Program-made: the position numbers and the translations under genes
From: Deltaproteobacteria bacterium
Lineage (GTDB): Bacteria; Myxococcota_A; Polyangia; Haliangiales; Haliangiaceae
NCBI GenBank assembly: GCA_020630875.1
Contig: JAHDIH010000003.1
Coordinates: 83,971-147,970 of the forward strand
Length of the DNA: 64,000 nt
Direction: 5' to 3'
Part shown: positions 40,081 to 49,081 of the stretch, in pieces
Numbering within the stretch: the stretch's first letter is position 1
How the letters are laid out: each line of letters starts with the position of its first letter
The notes under the pieces: generated by a model
Database searches by the model: none
Told to the model about the DNA's origin: nothing
The model's input: only the letters and a program-made list of their open reading frames with translations

Positions 40081-40494
40081 ATGAAGAAAAACCACAAGAT
40101 CGCACTAACCGTCATTGTGGTAGCTGTTGGTGTAGGTCTACTACTTACAAGTGGTGGTGGGGCCAAGTACCAAATGGTTGATGCGCTGATGGCCGATCCA
40201 AGCCAGCATGAAGGCAAACACCTGCAAGTTCACGGTTGGGTTCGAGCAGGGACCATCCGCAACAGCGTCAAAGGAAATACGGCTACCACCGCATTCATCG
40301 TCGAAAAGAGCGGCAAAGAACTGTCTGTGGTTCATTATGGAGCGGTCCCAGATACTTTTGAAGACAATGCGGAAGTCGTTGCCGAAGGCAAACTTGAGAG
40401 GCAAGGCGATGTCTACACCCTTCATTCCGACAAACTTTCTGCCAAGTGTCCTTCCAAATACGAAGGAGCACGTAACAATAAAGACGTTTTCTGA
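40081..40494 (+). CDS. ccmE: Cytochrome c maturation heme chaperone CcmE (CxxxY type)
   Basis: A 137-residue periplasmic protein anchored by one N-terminal helix (about 7-24). It holds heme covalently and passes it to the CcmF lyase. The OB-fold is visible, and the heme-binding motif is CPSKY (Cys123, Tyr127), the CxxxY variant known from Desulfovibrio and archaea, in place of the common HxxxY. This matches the deltaproteobacterial-like setting. It is first in an operon of ccm genes that continues to 49.0 kb. Confidence 0.9.
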   Translation: MKKNHKIALTVIVVAVGVGLLLTSGGGAKYQMVDALMADPSQHEGKHLQVHGWVRAGTIRNSVKGNTATTAFIVEKSGKELSVVHYGAVPDTFEDNAEVVAEGKLERQGDVYTLHSDKLSAKCPSKYEGARNNKDVF

Positions 40495-40573
40495 GACAAT
40501 TCACCGCAAACAAACCCGCTAAGCTACTAGAGCGTAGCATTACGGTCGGTTAAGCTCCTTGCTGGAGGAGCTC

Positions 40574-43315
40574 TTGAATTCATCCATTCCATATTCATCA
40601 ACCGCTACTATGGGTACTGTCGTACTGCTGGTAGCCTTTGTCATTGCCGCATTTAGTGCTGCCACCGGTATCGTAGGTAACGTTCGCCGGCAACCTGGAC
40701 TCATCCGTAGCTCCACGCTTGCCCTGCACGCCTTTACCATGCTGACGGTCTCAGCATCCTGCCTGCTTATCTACGCTTTCATGGCGCACGACTTCACGAT
40801 TAGCTACGTCGCGCACAACAGCGACTCTTCGATGAGCCCGTGGTACAAGCTAACCTCGTATTGGGGAGCACTAGAAGGAAGCTTGATGTTTTGGGTCTCC
40901 CTTCTCGCCATCTTTTCGTCTCTTGCGGTATTCACCAGTCGCAAACGACACGGCGATATGATGGGCTTTGTGAACGCTACCATCATGGTGGTGCAGCTGT
41001 TCTTCTTGTTCATTCTCATCTACAGCAAAAACCCGTTTGATACGAGTCTTACGACCCCACCAGCAGATGGAGATGGACTAAATCCCCTGCTGCAAAACTA
41101 CTGGATGGTCATCCATCCCCCTAGCCTTTACCTAGGCTTCGTATCTGCGACAATCCCGTTTGCGTTCGCCATTGGCGCCCTAGCTTCTGGCAGACTTGAC
41201 GACCTTTGGATTAAGTCCATGCGGTCTTGGACGCTCATTTGCTTTTTCTTTTTATCAGTAGGTTTGTGGCTCGGCGGACAGTGGGCTTACGAAGAACTTG
41301 GTTGGGGTGGTATCTGGGCCTGGGACCCCGTTGAAAATGCGGGTCTTCTTCCTTGGTTCACCATCACAGCGTTTCTCCACTCCATCATTGTGCAAGAAGC
41401 CAGAGGAATGCTTAAGATTTGGAGCCTCACACTAATCATCCTCACTTTCTTCTACACCATCCTTGGCACCTTCATGACCCGGTCTGGTGTGGTTCAGTCG
41501 GTACACGCCTTCGGAGAAGACAAAGAACTCGCCGCGCTATTTATCATTTTCATGACCACTACAATGTTAGGAGCTTTTGGGCTTCTTATCTGGCGGGCGC
41601 GTCGACTTAGAACCACCAACAAGTTTGACTCGTTTCTCTCCCGGGAGTTTGCATTCGTCGCCAACAACTGGATTCTTCTTTTTGGTTCTCTGGTAGTCAC
41701 CCTACTGACGCTTCTTCCAACGATACAAGAACACTTTGGAGCTGCTCGTGACTCGTACCCGCCCCACGTATTCAACCGTATTATGGTACCGACGTGGTTG
41801 GTACTAATCTTTCTGATGGGGGCCGCTCCAATGCTTGCGTGGACCAAAACCTCGAAAGAAAAACTTTGGAAGATGCTGATGGCCCCCACCGTAGTCGGCG
41901 TGCTGTCCATCATTGCCATGGCGGTATTATTTCCCCGCTCGCGCAATCTTTTTCCAGTGGTCGTCTCTTCTGAGTATACGTTCTTTCAATGGCCTACGGC
42001 CTTAATTTGTGCGGGGTTAATTGGTTTTACGATTGCGGCCCTGATCCAAGAGATTGCGCTAGGAACGCGCGCTCGCGCTAAAACTATGGATTTGCTTAGT
42101 GCCTTTACGGGACTTTGGATTCAGCGTAAACGAACCTATGGCGGACACTTGGTCCACATAGGCGTAGCCGTAATGACCATTGGTTTCGCGGGACGCGGTT
42201 TTGATACGTCCAAAGACTTCCTCTTCACTCAACCATGCGTAGACATCGACGGCCAACCAATCTCCCCTTGCAGTCGCGGAGAAATACGTGGTTACGGGAT
42301 CGAATTTCTAGGTATTACTGAGCGACGCAACGATCTTTACCAAGAGGTAATTGGCTCCGTTCGAATTACGCAAAACGGCAAAGAAGTAACCAAACTTCAC
42401 CCATCACGAAGGACTTACTTCAAGGGTGACACCAAAACGAGCGAAGTCGATATTGACTATGGCCTCTACGAAAACGTGTATACCGTGCTCGCAGGCGCTC
42501 AGCGTGGCGGCGACGGCACTGCGAAGGCAGTAAACTTTGTCATCAAAGTGAATCCACTGATAAGTTTTGTCCCATTGGGATTCGTACTCTTTACAATTGG
42601 GATTCTCATAGGACTGTTTCCTACCTCGGTACTAAATACGCTTACTCCCGACGGACAGAAAGGAAAACTAGGCAAGCCAGGACAAGTAGCCGCAATCGTA
42701 CTACTAATCGGCTTGCCGATGTTAGGTGGCGTTTCCATTGCCAATGCGCAAGAAGGAAAACCACCTCCGACACGACCTGCCGAACATCAAGCGGGAGGAG
42801 TTGCAGAGCAGATTAGCTCAGGACACAACACAGACGGCGCGTTTCTTCACCGCTGCCAACAGGGAAGCCAAGATGCGTTTGAAGTACTAGGTGCCGAGCA
42901 CGCGAACAAATCGATTATCGGAAAAACGTTTAAGAACCTCATTTGCACGTGTGGATGCCCCAGGCGCGACACCAAAGACTGCGAATGCGGATTCGCGATG
43001 CAAATGCGTTGCGATGCTCTCAAAATATTCAAACAACAATTCGATAAAGGAGCGACAGACGACGAAGCGATGGAAGCAGTAATTTCTTTCTTTGTCGCAA
43101 GAGATGGAGAACTCGCGCGGGCGGAACCCAAGGGAAGCGCGACTACCGCGGGACCACTCCTTTTAGCGGGAGGTGGAGCCATCGTATTGATCCTTGCGGG
43201 CTTCTTCATGGTGCAACGAAAAAAGAACGACGAAGTCGTGACACAAGAACGTCCGCCAACAGAAGAAGACCTAGACTACCTAGATCGGGTCGATGAGGAA
43301 CTATTGGATGCGTAG
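40574..43315 (+). CDS. ccmF: CcmF heme lyase fused to a CcmH-like domain
   Basis: About 913 residues from TTG 40574, placed 3 nt after a GGAGGAG Shine-Dalgarno; other starts (TTG 40559, ATG 40610) are possible. The first 690 residues are CcmF: a dozen or more membrane helices and the tryptophan-rich heme-handling motif WGGIWAWDPVENAG (about 243-256). After a last helix and a Pro-rich linker comes a periplasmic region with a Cys cluster LICTCGCPRRDTKDCECGF (about 788-806), like the CcmH thiol domain that reduces apocytochrome c, then a membrane segment (LLLAGGGAIVLILAGFFMV). CcmF-CcmH fusions put the lyase and its thiol partner in one chain. No separate ccmH or ccmG is present in the window. 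Confidence 0.88.
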   Translation: MNSSIPYSSTATMGTVVLLVAFVIAAFSAATGIVGNVRRQPGLIRSSTLALHAFTMLTVSASCLLIYAFMAHDFTISYVAHNSDSSMSPWYKLTSYWGALEGSLMFWVSLLAIFSSLAVFTSRKRHGDMMGFVNATIMVVQLFFLFILIYSKNPFDTSLTTPPADGDGLNPLLQNYWMVIHPPSLYLGFVSATIPFAFAIGALASGRLDDLWIKSMRSWTLICFFFLSVGLWLGGQWAYEELGWGGIWAWDPVENAGLLPWFTITAFLHSIIVQEARGMLKIWSLTLIILTFFYTILGTFMTRSGVVQSVHAFGEDKELAALFIIFMTTTMLGAFGLLIWRARRLRTTNKFDSFLSREFAFVANNWILLFGSLVVTLLTLLPTIQEHFGAARDSYPPHVFNRIMVPTWLVLIFLMGAAPMLAWTKTSKEKLWKMLMAPTVVGVLSIIAMAVLFPRSRNLFPVVVSSEYTFFQWPTALICAGLIGFTIAALIQEIALGTRARAKTMDLLSAFTGLWIQRKRTYGGHLVHIGVAVMTIGFAGRGFDTSKDFLFTQPCVDIDGQPISPCSRGEIRGYGIEFLGITERRNDLYQEVIGSVRITQNGKEVTKLHPSRRTYFKGDTKTSEVDIDYGLYENVYTVLAGAQRGGDGTAKAVNFVIKVNPLISFVPLGFVLFTIGILIGLFPTSVLNTLTPDGQKGKLGKPGQVAAIVLLIGLPMLGGVSIANAQEGKPPPTRPAEHQAGGVAEQISSGHNTDGAFLHRCQQGSQDAFEVLGAEHANKSIIGKTFKNLICTCGCPRRDTKDCECGFAMQMRCDALKIFKQQFDKGATDDEAMEAVISFFVARDGELARAEPKGSATTAGPLLLAGGGAIVLILAGFFMVQRKKNDEVVTQERPPTEEDLDYLDRVDEELLDA

Positions 43316-44087
43316 TTTCGCAACAATACTTGCGCTCTTCGGCATCGCTGTAGTCTTAACTTTAGGGCTGCTTGCGTTCGTTAACTCATTTTCGAGAAAC
43401 CAGCTTGATAAACGGTCAGCAAAGATTTTGGCTGGCATCATTTTTGTGCTGTCGCTTCTCGGGGCATTTGCATTTCTTGGATGGGCTGGCGCGGGCCGTA
43501 TTGATGCAGGAATTTTTCAGGTCATCGGATGGATTTCTATCGTCGTCACGTTGGTCCTACTGTGGACTGCGTTTCGGGGTGACGTGTTGCCTCAGGTGGC
43601 TTTTATTGGAGGCACAAGCCTTTTGATAGGCCTTCTGATTCTTGCCTACTCCCATCACGACCTCCCCTATGACATTCATCAATCAGGGTGGATTGCCTTA
43701 ACCATCGGAGTGGTGGTTGCCTCGGGATTTTTATACCTTTCCGCCTGGCGTCTGCGTTCTCGTGAAATTGCCGTAGCCCCAATGCCTGAGCGAGCAGATC
43801 TGCAAATCGAAAAACGAATTCTTTTAAAAGCAATAAAGGAAGTCGAATTTGACAGAGCCCTTGGAAAGTTGTCTGACGAAGAAGCAGAAAAAATGACCAG
43901 CGACTACAAAAGTCGTGCCGTCCTCGTACTCAAAGCTCTCGACCACCAAAACGACGGAGAAAAACGCAATGAGGATTGGGTCGACTCAATGATAGACAAA
44001 GAGCTAAAGGCAAGAATGGCCATTGCCGGTTTGGTATCGGGAGCGGTTCGGAAAGCTAAAAAACAGAAGGAAGCGCAGTCGTCATGA
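43308..44087 (+). CDS. CcmI-like cytochrome c maturation protein
   Basis: About 259 residues from ATG 43308, with GAGGAA as Shine-Dalgarno inside the upstream gene (an ATG at 43293 is possible). It has an N-terminal membrane helix, three to four further hydrophobic segments and a cytosolic C-terminal region with KAIKEVEFDRALGKLSDEEA, the hallmark of the CcmI N-terminal coiled region, which helps bring apocytochrome to the lyase. Family CcmI proteins usually have two helices and a TPR part; this one has more helices and lacks TPRs. Overlaps its neighbours (ATGCGTAG and ATGA). Confidence 0.72.
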   Translation: MRSFATILALFGIAVVLTLGLLAFVNSFSRNQLDKRSAKILAGIIFVLSLLGAFAFLGWAGAGRIDAGIFQVIGWISIVVTLVLLWTAFRGDVLPQVAFIGGTSLLIGLLILAYSHHDLPYDIHQSGWIALTIGVVVASGFLYLSAWRLRSREIAVAPMPERADLQIEKRILLKAIKEVEFDRALGKLSDEEAEKMTSDYKSRAVLVLKALDHQNDGEKRNEDWVDSMIDKELKARMAIAGLVSGAVRKAKKQKEAQSS

Positions 44088-46231
44088 AACCAATAATCCT
44101 ACTGCTTCTTGCAGTGTTCGCTACAGAAGCTTCAGCCCAACCGATGGCGGCGGCTGCAGGTAGGGCCCTGCCCAGGGCGGAACTTGAAGTCGGAACCGTG
44201 CGGGTTAGAGTTTTTAATGGCGCGATGGACAAAATCTTAACCGACCACGAAGTGAAACTTGTCGCGGCAGCCAAAGACAGACAGCCACTCGTTGTCAAAA
44301 CGAATAAAGAAGCCCGTGCCTTCTTCCGAGGTGTCGATCCTGGAACGAAGTGGTTCGCGCTAGTGGAAAAAGATGGCCAAAAAGCCCAATCAGAAGTATT
44401 CGAAATTCCAACCAGCGGAGGGATTGCGCTCTTTTTATCTCCCACGCCATTTGCCGGGCAACGCACGCAGACGCAGGCAGCCCCTCCCCCACGTAGGGAA
44501 GTGCACGTCACCATCACAAGGCAGTCTACTGGCCCCGTTGCAGATCAGGACGTTCACCTTCTTCAAATGAGCCATACTGGCGATACCACCCTAGTGACAT
44601 CAAAGACGGACCGTCAAGGTATTGCGAAGTTCGGTGGACTTTCTTTATCCCCGCGTTTTTCCTACATCGCTTATTGTAACTTACTCGGTTTAGGTGATGG
44701 AGAAACTCGCTACGACCGACTGCAGAGTCAGCCATTTAGCATGCCACTTCAAACCGGAGTCGCCCTGACGTTTGAAGGTTCTGCATTTGGCGAGCGCGAT
44801 ATGCTGACCTCCTTTCACGCCAAGCCCAAACCAGGCACGGTGCTACTCGGCCTCTACGATCCCAGCGGTACGGGACAACCAGGCACTACAGAACTTGTCG
44901 ACCTAAGAACCAAAAAGGTCGTACAGAAAATAGAAACCCAAGCTTCAGTAGCCGCATCGGCAGATGAAATTATTGCGACCACGACACAACAAGCGACTAA
45001 GGCATCTGACGGCGTCCCAGCTGGAAAAATATCTGTATCAGCAATACGTGCGCTCGGGCCGCAACAATCTGCACCAATAGGCGGAACGTTGGTAAGCATT
45101 TCAGGAGCAGGTAAAGGAATTAAATCAACAGGGCCTCAAGGCACGATTAGCTATGATTCATTGTCTCCCGGAACCTACCAGTTGGAGATCAATGTAAAAG
45201 GAAAAATCATCGAGGAGTCGGTCACCTTGACCGGTGACAATAGCGTAACGGTTACCGTAGTGGCTCAGTGGACCAACATCAGTGGCGCCCGCTTCCCCCT
45301 GAGCGCAGATGCTCGCGCTCCGCAAATATACCTAGCACGCTATACGTCAACCAATGGCACGTTTTACTCGACGCCATTTTTTCACGTCCCTAACCACGGT
45401 TCCCCTGTGGGGGTGGTAGTGGGCAAACAGTTGATGTTTGGATGGCAATACGAAGTATCAATGGATGACGAATACATGGGTTTTCAAGGAAATTTAACCA
45501 TGAGTAATCCCGGCGCGTTTCCCTACCAAGAAAATGAAGACGGTGTGTTGATTCCTTTCAGTAATGGTTTTATCGGCGGCCAGATTCCAGAAGAGCTGTC
45601 AAAGCAAGCGTCAGTCATCCCAACAAAAGGACTTCTATGGAGGGATGCGGTTCCCCCGGGACAACATAGAATTCGTTTGGTGTTTTCGCACAAAATCGTG
45701 GATGGTGGTTTCGACTTTTCACAACCTCTTCCGTGGGGGGCGATGGAATACGGAGTAATCGTAGTAGCTAGGCCCGGCATGAAAATAAAGGTAGGAGCGG
45801 AAACGGTTAAGCTTCTCCCACCCGAGCTCCAATCTGCAATCGGGGCAAAGGCAACGTTTGAAGACAAACATTTTAAGTCCCTTCCGCAGGTCGACTCGAA
45901 ATATGTCGCATTCAAAATGACGCGCGTCGGCGCTCCAGCTACGATCGACCTTGATTTTTCTGGGCTACCAGCACGTCCTGCATATCAAAAATATGCCAGG
46001 TGGCTTGTGGGGGGACTTGTAATTTTATTTTTGATCTGGATTGCCTCAGTCCTATGGAAAGCAAGTAGAAACCCAATACAAGATGACAAAGGAACGCTCT
46101 TCGAATCACTTGTGGCGCTAGAAAAGAAAAGACAAGCTGACAAGTTAGAAGAAGAGGCCTACCAAAAGCAAACTAATGCGATTCGTGAAAAACTAAAGGT
46201 CATCTACGAAACCGAAGGCAATGGCGCTTAA
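44084..46231 (+). CDS. Exported carboxypeptidase-regulatory-like protein within the ccm operon
   Basis: A 715-residue protein with a signal peptide (MKPIILLLLAVFATEASAQP), several beta-sandwich segments (for example GGTLVSISGAGKGIKSTGPQ then GTISYDSLSPGTYQLEI, a carboxypeptidase-regulatory-like fold), a membrane helix near residue 645 (WLVGGLVILFLIWIASVLW) and a basic cytosolic tail of about 45 residues. It lies between ccmI-like and ccmA, overlapping both (ATGA and 11 bp), so it is translated with the maturation machinery. No catalytic motif. A link to heme delivery or to apocytochrome binding is inferred from position only. Confidence 0.6.
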   Translation: MKPIILLLLAVFATEASAQPMAAAAGRALPRAELEVGTVRVRVFNGAMDKILTDHEVKLVAAAKDRQPLVVKTNKEARAFFRGVDPGTKWFALVEKDGQKAQSEVFEIPTSGGIALFLSPTPFAGQRTQTQAAPPPRREVHVTITRQSTGPVADQDVHLLQMSHTGDTTLVTSKTDRQGIAKFGGLSLSPRFSYIAYCNLLGLGDGETRYDRLQSQPFSMPLQTGVALTFEGSAFGERDMLTSFHAKPKPGTVLLGLYDPSGTGQPGTTELVDLRTKKVVQKIETQASVAASADEIIATTTQQATKASDGVPAGKISVSAIRALGPQQSAPIGGTLVSISGAGKGIKSTGPQGTISYDSLSPGTYQLEINVKGKIIEESVTLTGDNSVTVTVVAQWTNISGARFPLSADARAPQIYLARYTSTNGTFYSTPFFHVPNHGSPVGVVVGKQLMFGWQYEVSMDDEYMGFQGNLTMSNPGAFPYQENEDGVLIPFSNGFIGGQIPEELSKQASVIPTKGLLWRDAVPPGQHRIRLVFSHKIVDGGFDFSQPLPWGAMEYGVIVVARPGMKIKVGAETVKLLPPELQSAIGAKATFEDKHFKSLPQVDSKYVAFKMTRVGAPATIDLDFSGLPARPAYQKYARWLVGGLVILFLIWIASVLWKASRNPIQDDKGTLFESLVALEKKRQADKLEEEAYQKQTNAIREKLKVIYETEGNGA

Positions 46232-46928
46232 AAAAATCACCTTTGACAACGTCAGCAAACGTTTCAAAAGCAAAAAAGCTGTGCAATCTATAAGTTGTAG
46301 TTTTGACTCCAGCAAAATCTCACTCATAATTGGTGCCAACGGTGCTGGAAAAACAACGATGCTCTCGCTCTGTGCCGGGCTTTCCAAGCCCACTAAGGGA
46401 ACCATCAACTTCGATGGTCCGCAAAACCTTGTAGAAAGGCGTCAGTCCATAGGGATGGTTAGTCACGAATCCCTCCTGTACGAGGGCCTAACCGCGAGGG
46501 AAAACCTACTATTCTTTGCTGAGGCGTATCGCGTGACCAGCCCGGAAGGCTACGTAGAAGAACTACTCAACAAGGTCGGACTCGAACAAGAAGCATGGAA
46601 CCGCCCCGTCGCGACGTACTCCAGAGGAATGCGTCAAAGGTGTTCGCTGGCCCGGTCTATCGTTGGCAGGCCTTCTCTACTGCTTTGGGACGAACCCTTC
46701 AATGGCCTAGATGCCGGAGGGGTCACTCAGATCGCGTCGTTCCTGAAAGAGCAGAAGCAAGCTGGTATCGGTGCGATTATCATCAGCCACGATTTAAAAC
46801 CACTGACTGGCTTGGTCGACCATGTCCTCGCTCTACGCCGCGGCTCAATTGTAAAAAATCAAACGCCATCTTCTCCGCTTTCCGAGAGCGAACTAACCGC
46901 TATTTATTCAGAATCCCTCCTCCCTTAG
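46221..46928 (+). CDS. ccmA: Heme exporter ATP-binding protein CcmA
   Basis: A 235-residue ABC ATPase. Walker A is GANGAGKT (38-45); the signature motif is YSRGMRQR; Walker B is PSLLLWDEP, followed by FNGLDAGG and a switch His in ISHDL. With CcmB it forms the transporter that releases holo-CcmE. Starts with ATG 46221 inside the preceding gene (11-bp overlap). Slightly longer than typical CcmA (about 205), with an Ala/Ser-rich end. Confidence 0.88.
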   Translation: MALKKITFDNVSKRFKSKKAVQSISCSFDSSKISLIIGANGAGKTTMLSLCAGLSKPTKGTINFDGPQNLVERRQSIGMVSHESLLYEGLTARENLLFFAEAYRVTSPEGYVEELLNKVGLEQEAWNRPVATYSRGMRQRCSLARSIVGRPSLLLWDEPFNGLDAGGVTQIASFLKEQKQAGIGAIIISHDLKPLTGLVDHVLALRRGSIVKNQTPSSPLSESELTAIYSESLLP

Positions 46929-46946
46929 CTTTTCGCGAGGGTAATC

Positions 46947-47660
46947 TTGAGGGATACTGCTTGGGTGTGGGGTAAAGACGCCTGGCGAGTATTCGCCAAA
47001 GACATGCGAGTCGAAATGAGAAGCAAAGAGCTGCTGATTACCGTTAGTTTCTTTGCACTTATTCTAATCGTGGTGTTCTCTGTTGGCTTTGTTCCCCAGG
47101 GAGAAATAAATCAAGCCGACGATATTGCCCGGCGCGCACTTCCAGGAGTCATCTGGGTCACTATAGCTTTCTGTGGCGTGCTAGGGCTGGGCAAAGCTTT
47201 TGCCCGTGAGCTAACGGGTGACACCATGCGCGCCCTACTTCTTACCCCAATGAGCCGCTCCGCTATTTTCGCAGGAAAAACTCTCGCTATAGCGGTCTAT
47301 ATGCTCTTGGTAGAAGCGGTAGTGGTACTGTTCGCTACCCTGTTTTTCAACGCCCCCGTGGGAGAGAACTTTGGCTGGCTTTGCCTCTTTTTGCTCCTCG
47401 GGACCTTCGGATTTGCAACGGTGGGCTCTCTGTTCTCCGCCGTACTTTTGCGAAGTAAAGCACGAGACGTGCTTCTTCCTGTCATACTGTTTCCGATCTT
47501 AATGCCGCTACTGCTGGCGGCTGCAAAGGGAACGTCTGCAATATTACAAATGCCAATGGATGCAGCATCGATGACCAGCTGGCTCAAGTTTCTATTAGCG
47601 TACGACATCTTCATGTTGATCGCCGCGATGTGGACTTTCGACTCAGCAATAACGGAGTAA
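46947..47660 (+). CDS. ccmB: Heme exporter permease CcmB
   Basis: A 237-residue inner-membrane protein with about six helices. Cytoplasmic N-terminal helix with VFAKDMRVEMRSKE, then the family-typical FSVGF...PGVIWVTIAFCGVLGLGKAFARE stretch. Start is TTG 46947 (Shine-Dalgarno GAGGG, 8 nt), 18 bp after ccmA. It is the permease partner of CcmA in the complex that supports CcmE holo-chaperone release. Followed 6 bp later by ccmC. Confidence 0.88.
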   Translation: MRDTAWVWGKDAWRVFAKDMRVEMRSKELLITVSFFALILIVVFSVGFVPQGEINQADDIARRALPGVIWVTIAFCGVLGLGKAFARELTGDTMRALLLTPMSRSAIFAGKTLAIAVYMLLVEAVVVLFATLFFNAPVGENFGWLCLFLLLGTFGFATVGSLFSAVLLRSKARDVLLPVILFPILMPLLLAAAKGTSAILQMPMDAASMTSWLKFLLAYDIFMLIAAMWTFDSAITE

Positions 47661-47666
47661 CTTTTT

Positions 47667-48332
47667 ATGCCTTACATTCTCACCGCACTCACCGCCATAG
47701 GCTTTGCCGCGACCCAGTATATGATCTTCTGGCAAGCACCAATTGCGCGAGGACTCTACTTTAATCAAAAGATTTTCTACTACCACGTACCATGCGCATT
47801 CACGATTTTCGCGTGCGTATTCTCACTAGGGTTCTGCTCTATCAAGTCACTTAAATCTAGTGATAGAAAGTACACCAGTTGGGCGCTTGCCAGCGCGCAA
47901 GTAGGTGCATTGTTTGGGGCGCTCATGCTCATCACCGGCTCCCTTTGGGGAAAAGCAGCGTGGGGAATCTGGTGGCAGTGGGAAGCAAGGCTAACGACCT
48001 CCCTACTCCTATGGTTGCTTACCGTCGCCTATATTATTGTTCGCACTTACGCCGGAGAAGGCAGCGAAAAAATAAGCGCAGTCGTGGGAATCTTCGCAAT
48101 GATCAACGTTCCATTAATCTACGTGAGCGTTAAAATATGGCGAAAACTTCACCCTCAAACCACCGTCGTATCGTCTCTTGATCCAGCGATGAAGCCAGCT
48201 TTTTGGTGCTCGGTGCTTCTCTTTTTGATTTTCGCATTCCTGTTGATTTTCATCCGCTCAAGACAGCTTAATGAAGCGGGTGAACTAGAAACTTTAAAAA
48301 ATGACCTACTAGACCAAGGATTCTCGCTATGA
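47667..48332 (+). CDS. ccmC: Heme transport protein CcmC
   Basis: A 221-residue protein with six membrane helices. It presents heme to CcmE. The conserved periplasmic tryptophan-rich motif is WGIWWQWEARLTT; most CcmC proteins have D where this has E (WGTWWVWDARLT). A heme-ligand His (FYYHVPCAF, about residue 37) and another conserved His (RKLHPQT) are present. Overlaps the next gene by ATGA. Confidence 0.9.
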   Translation: MPYILTALTAIGFAATQYMIFWQAPIARGLYFNQKIFYYHVPCAFTIFACVFSLGFCSIKSLKSSDRKYTSWALASAQVGALFGALMLITGSLWGKAAWGIWWQWEARLTTSLLLWLLTVAYIIVRTYAGEGSEKISAVVGIFAMINVPLIYVSVKIWRKLHPQTTVVSSLDPAMKPAFWCSVLLFLIFAFLLIFIRSRQLNEAGELETLKNDLLDQGFSL

Positions 48333-48856
48333 GCACAGCTAAATTCATTCCAACCATCCTTCTGGTTATTTCAATAACCTCTACTTCCGCATCAGCGGAA
48401 TCTCCACCAGATCCCAGATGGGACGTTTGCCAACAGCTTTCAGTGAACACGCAAGACACTTCGGGCGCGCAAAACAGCGAAGAAGCGGAGAAGTTTAACA
48501 CCTGGCGTAAAAGGTTCCATTACCTCGCCTTAGTGGAAAGCAAAATATCTGCAATGAGCGCCACGCAAGTCCTAGCACCACCGGCAGAAGGCAGCCAAGA
48601 AGCCAAATGCGAAGCGTTTCTAAGAGAAAACGCAGCCTTTCGTAAAGCAGTAGTCGAGTCGCTTTGGGCCGATTACCACGACCGTCACAGCCGTCGTCAA
48701 ATGACGGACTGGAAACACGTTTGGGTCACGTACGTCATCATATGGCTGTTGTCTGTCGCCTTTATCGGTTTTCTCTGGCGTAAGCAAAGCCGTCATAGAG
48801 CGGAGCTTAGCCAGCTAAAAGCCCAGGTGAAAACGCTACTGGATAGTGACAAGTGA
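48329..48856 (+). CDS. Exported protein with CcmD-like C terminus
   Basis: A 175-residue protein. It has an N-terminal signal peptide (ending SASA), a helical soluble region with two Cys, and near residue 128 a membrane helix (WVTYVIIWLLSVAFIGFLW) followed by a basic helix (RKQSRHRAELSQLKAQ). The end matches the layout of CcmD, a small helper of CcmC and CcmE, while the first 120 residues are an addition. It overlaps ccmC by 4 bp. Assignment is by position and topology. Confidence 0.6.
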   Translation: MSTAKFIPTILLVISITSTSASAESPPDPRWDVCQQLSVNTQDTSGAQNSEEAEKFNTWRKRFHYLALVESKISAMSATQVLAPPAEGSQEAKCEAFLRENAAFRKAVVESLWADYHDRHSRRQMTDWKHVWVTYVIIWLLSVAFIGFLWRKQSRHRAELSQLKAQVKTLLDSDK

Positions 48857-49023
48857 GTAGCGCCCACTTCGTTTATATTCCTTTAGTTGCTTTTGGTGGG
48901 CTGATCATCGGTTTCGTATTGGGGGCACGAGCCGCACAAAACGCTATTGCGCAGCAAAAAGAGAAGGATGCTCAGCGCGCAGAAGCGAGAGCTCGCAGAG
49001 AAGCGCGTAAAGCAGCAAAATAG
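48853..49023 (+). CDS. Small membrane protein with basic coiled tail, end of ccm operon
   Basis: A 56-residue product starting at GTG 48853, overlapping the preceding stop (GTGA). One membrane helix (VYIPLVAFGGLIIGFVLG, about 7-24) is followed by a highly charged Ala/Arg/Glu/Lys coiled-coil-like tail ending in KAAK. Position, overlap and codon use argue for a real gene, the last of the ccm unit. No homologous family recognised. Confidence 0.65.
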   Translation: MSSAHFVYIPLVAFGGLIIGFVLGARAAQNAIAQQKEKDAQRAEARARREARKAAK

Positions 49024-49081
49024 CTCATCCAGTTCGCTGTAGGGTTGCAAATCGCCGTGGGTGATCTATTGTCGGTGCGCA

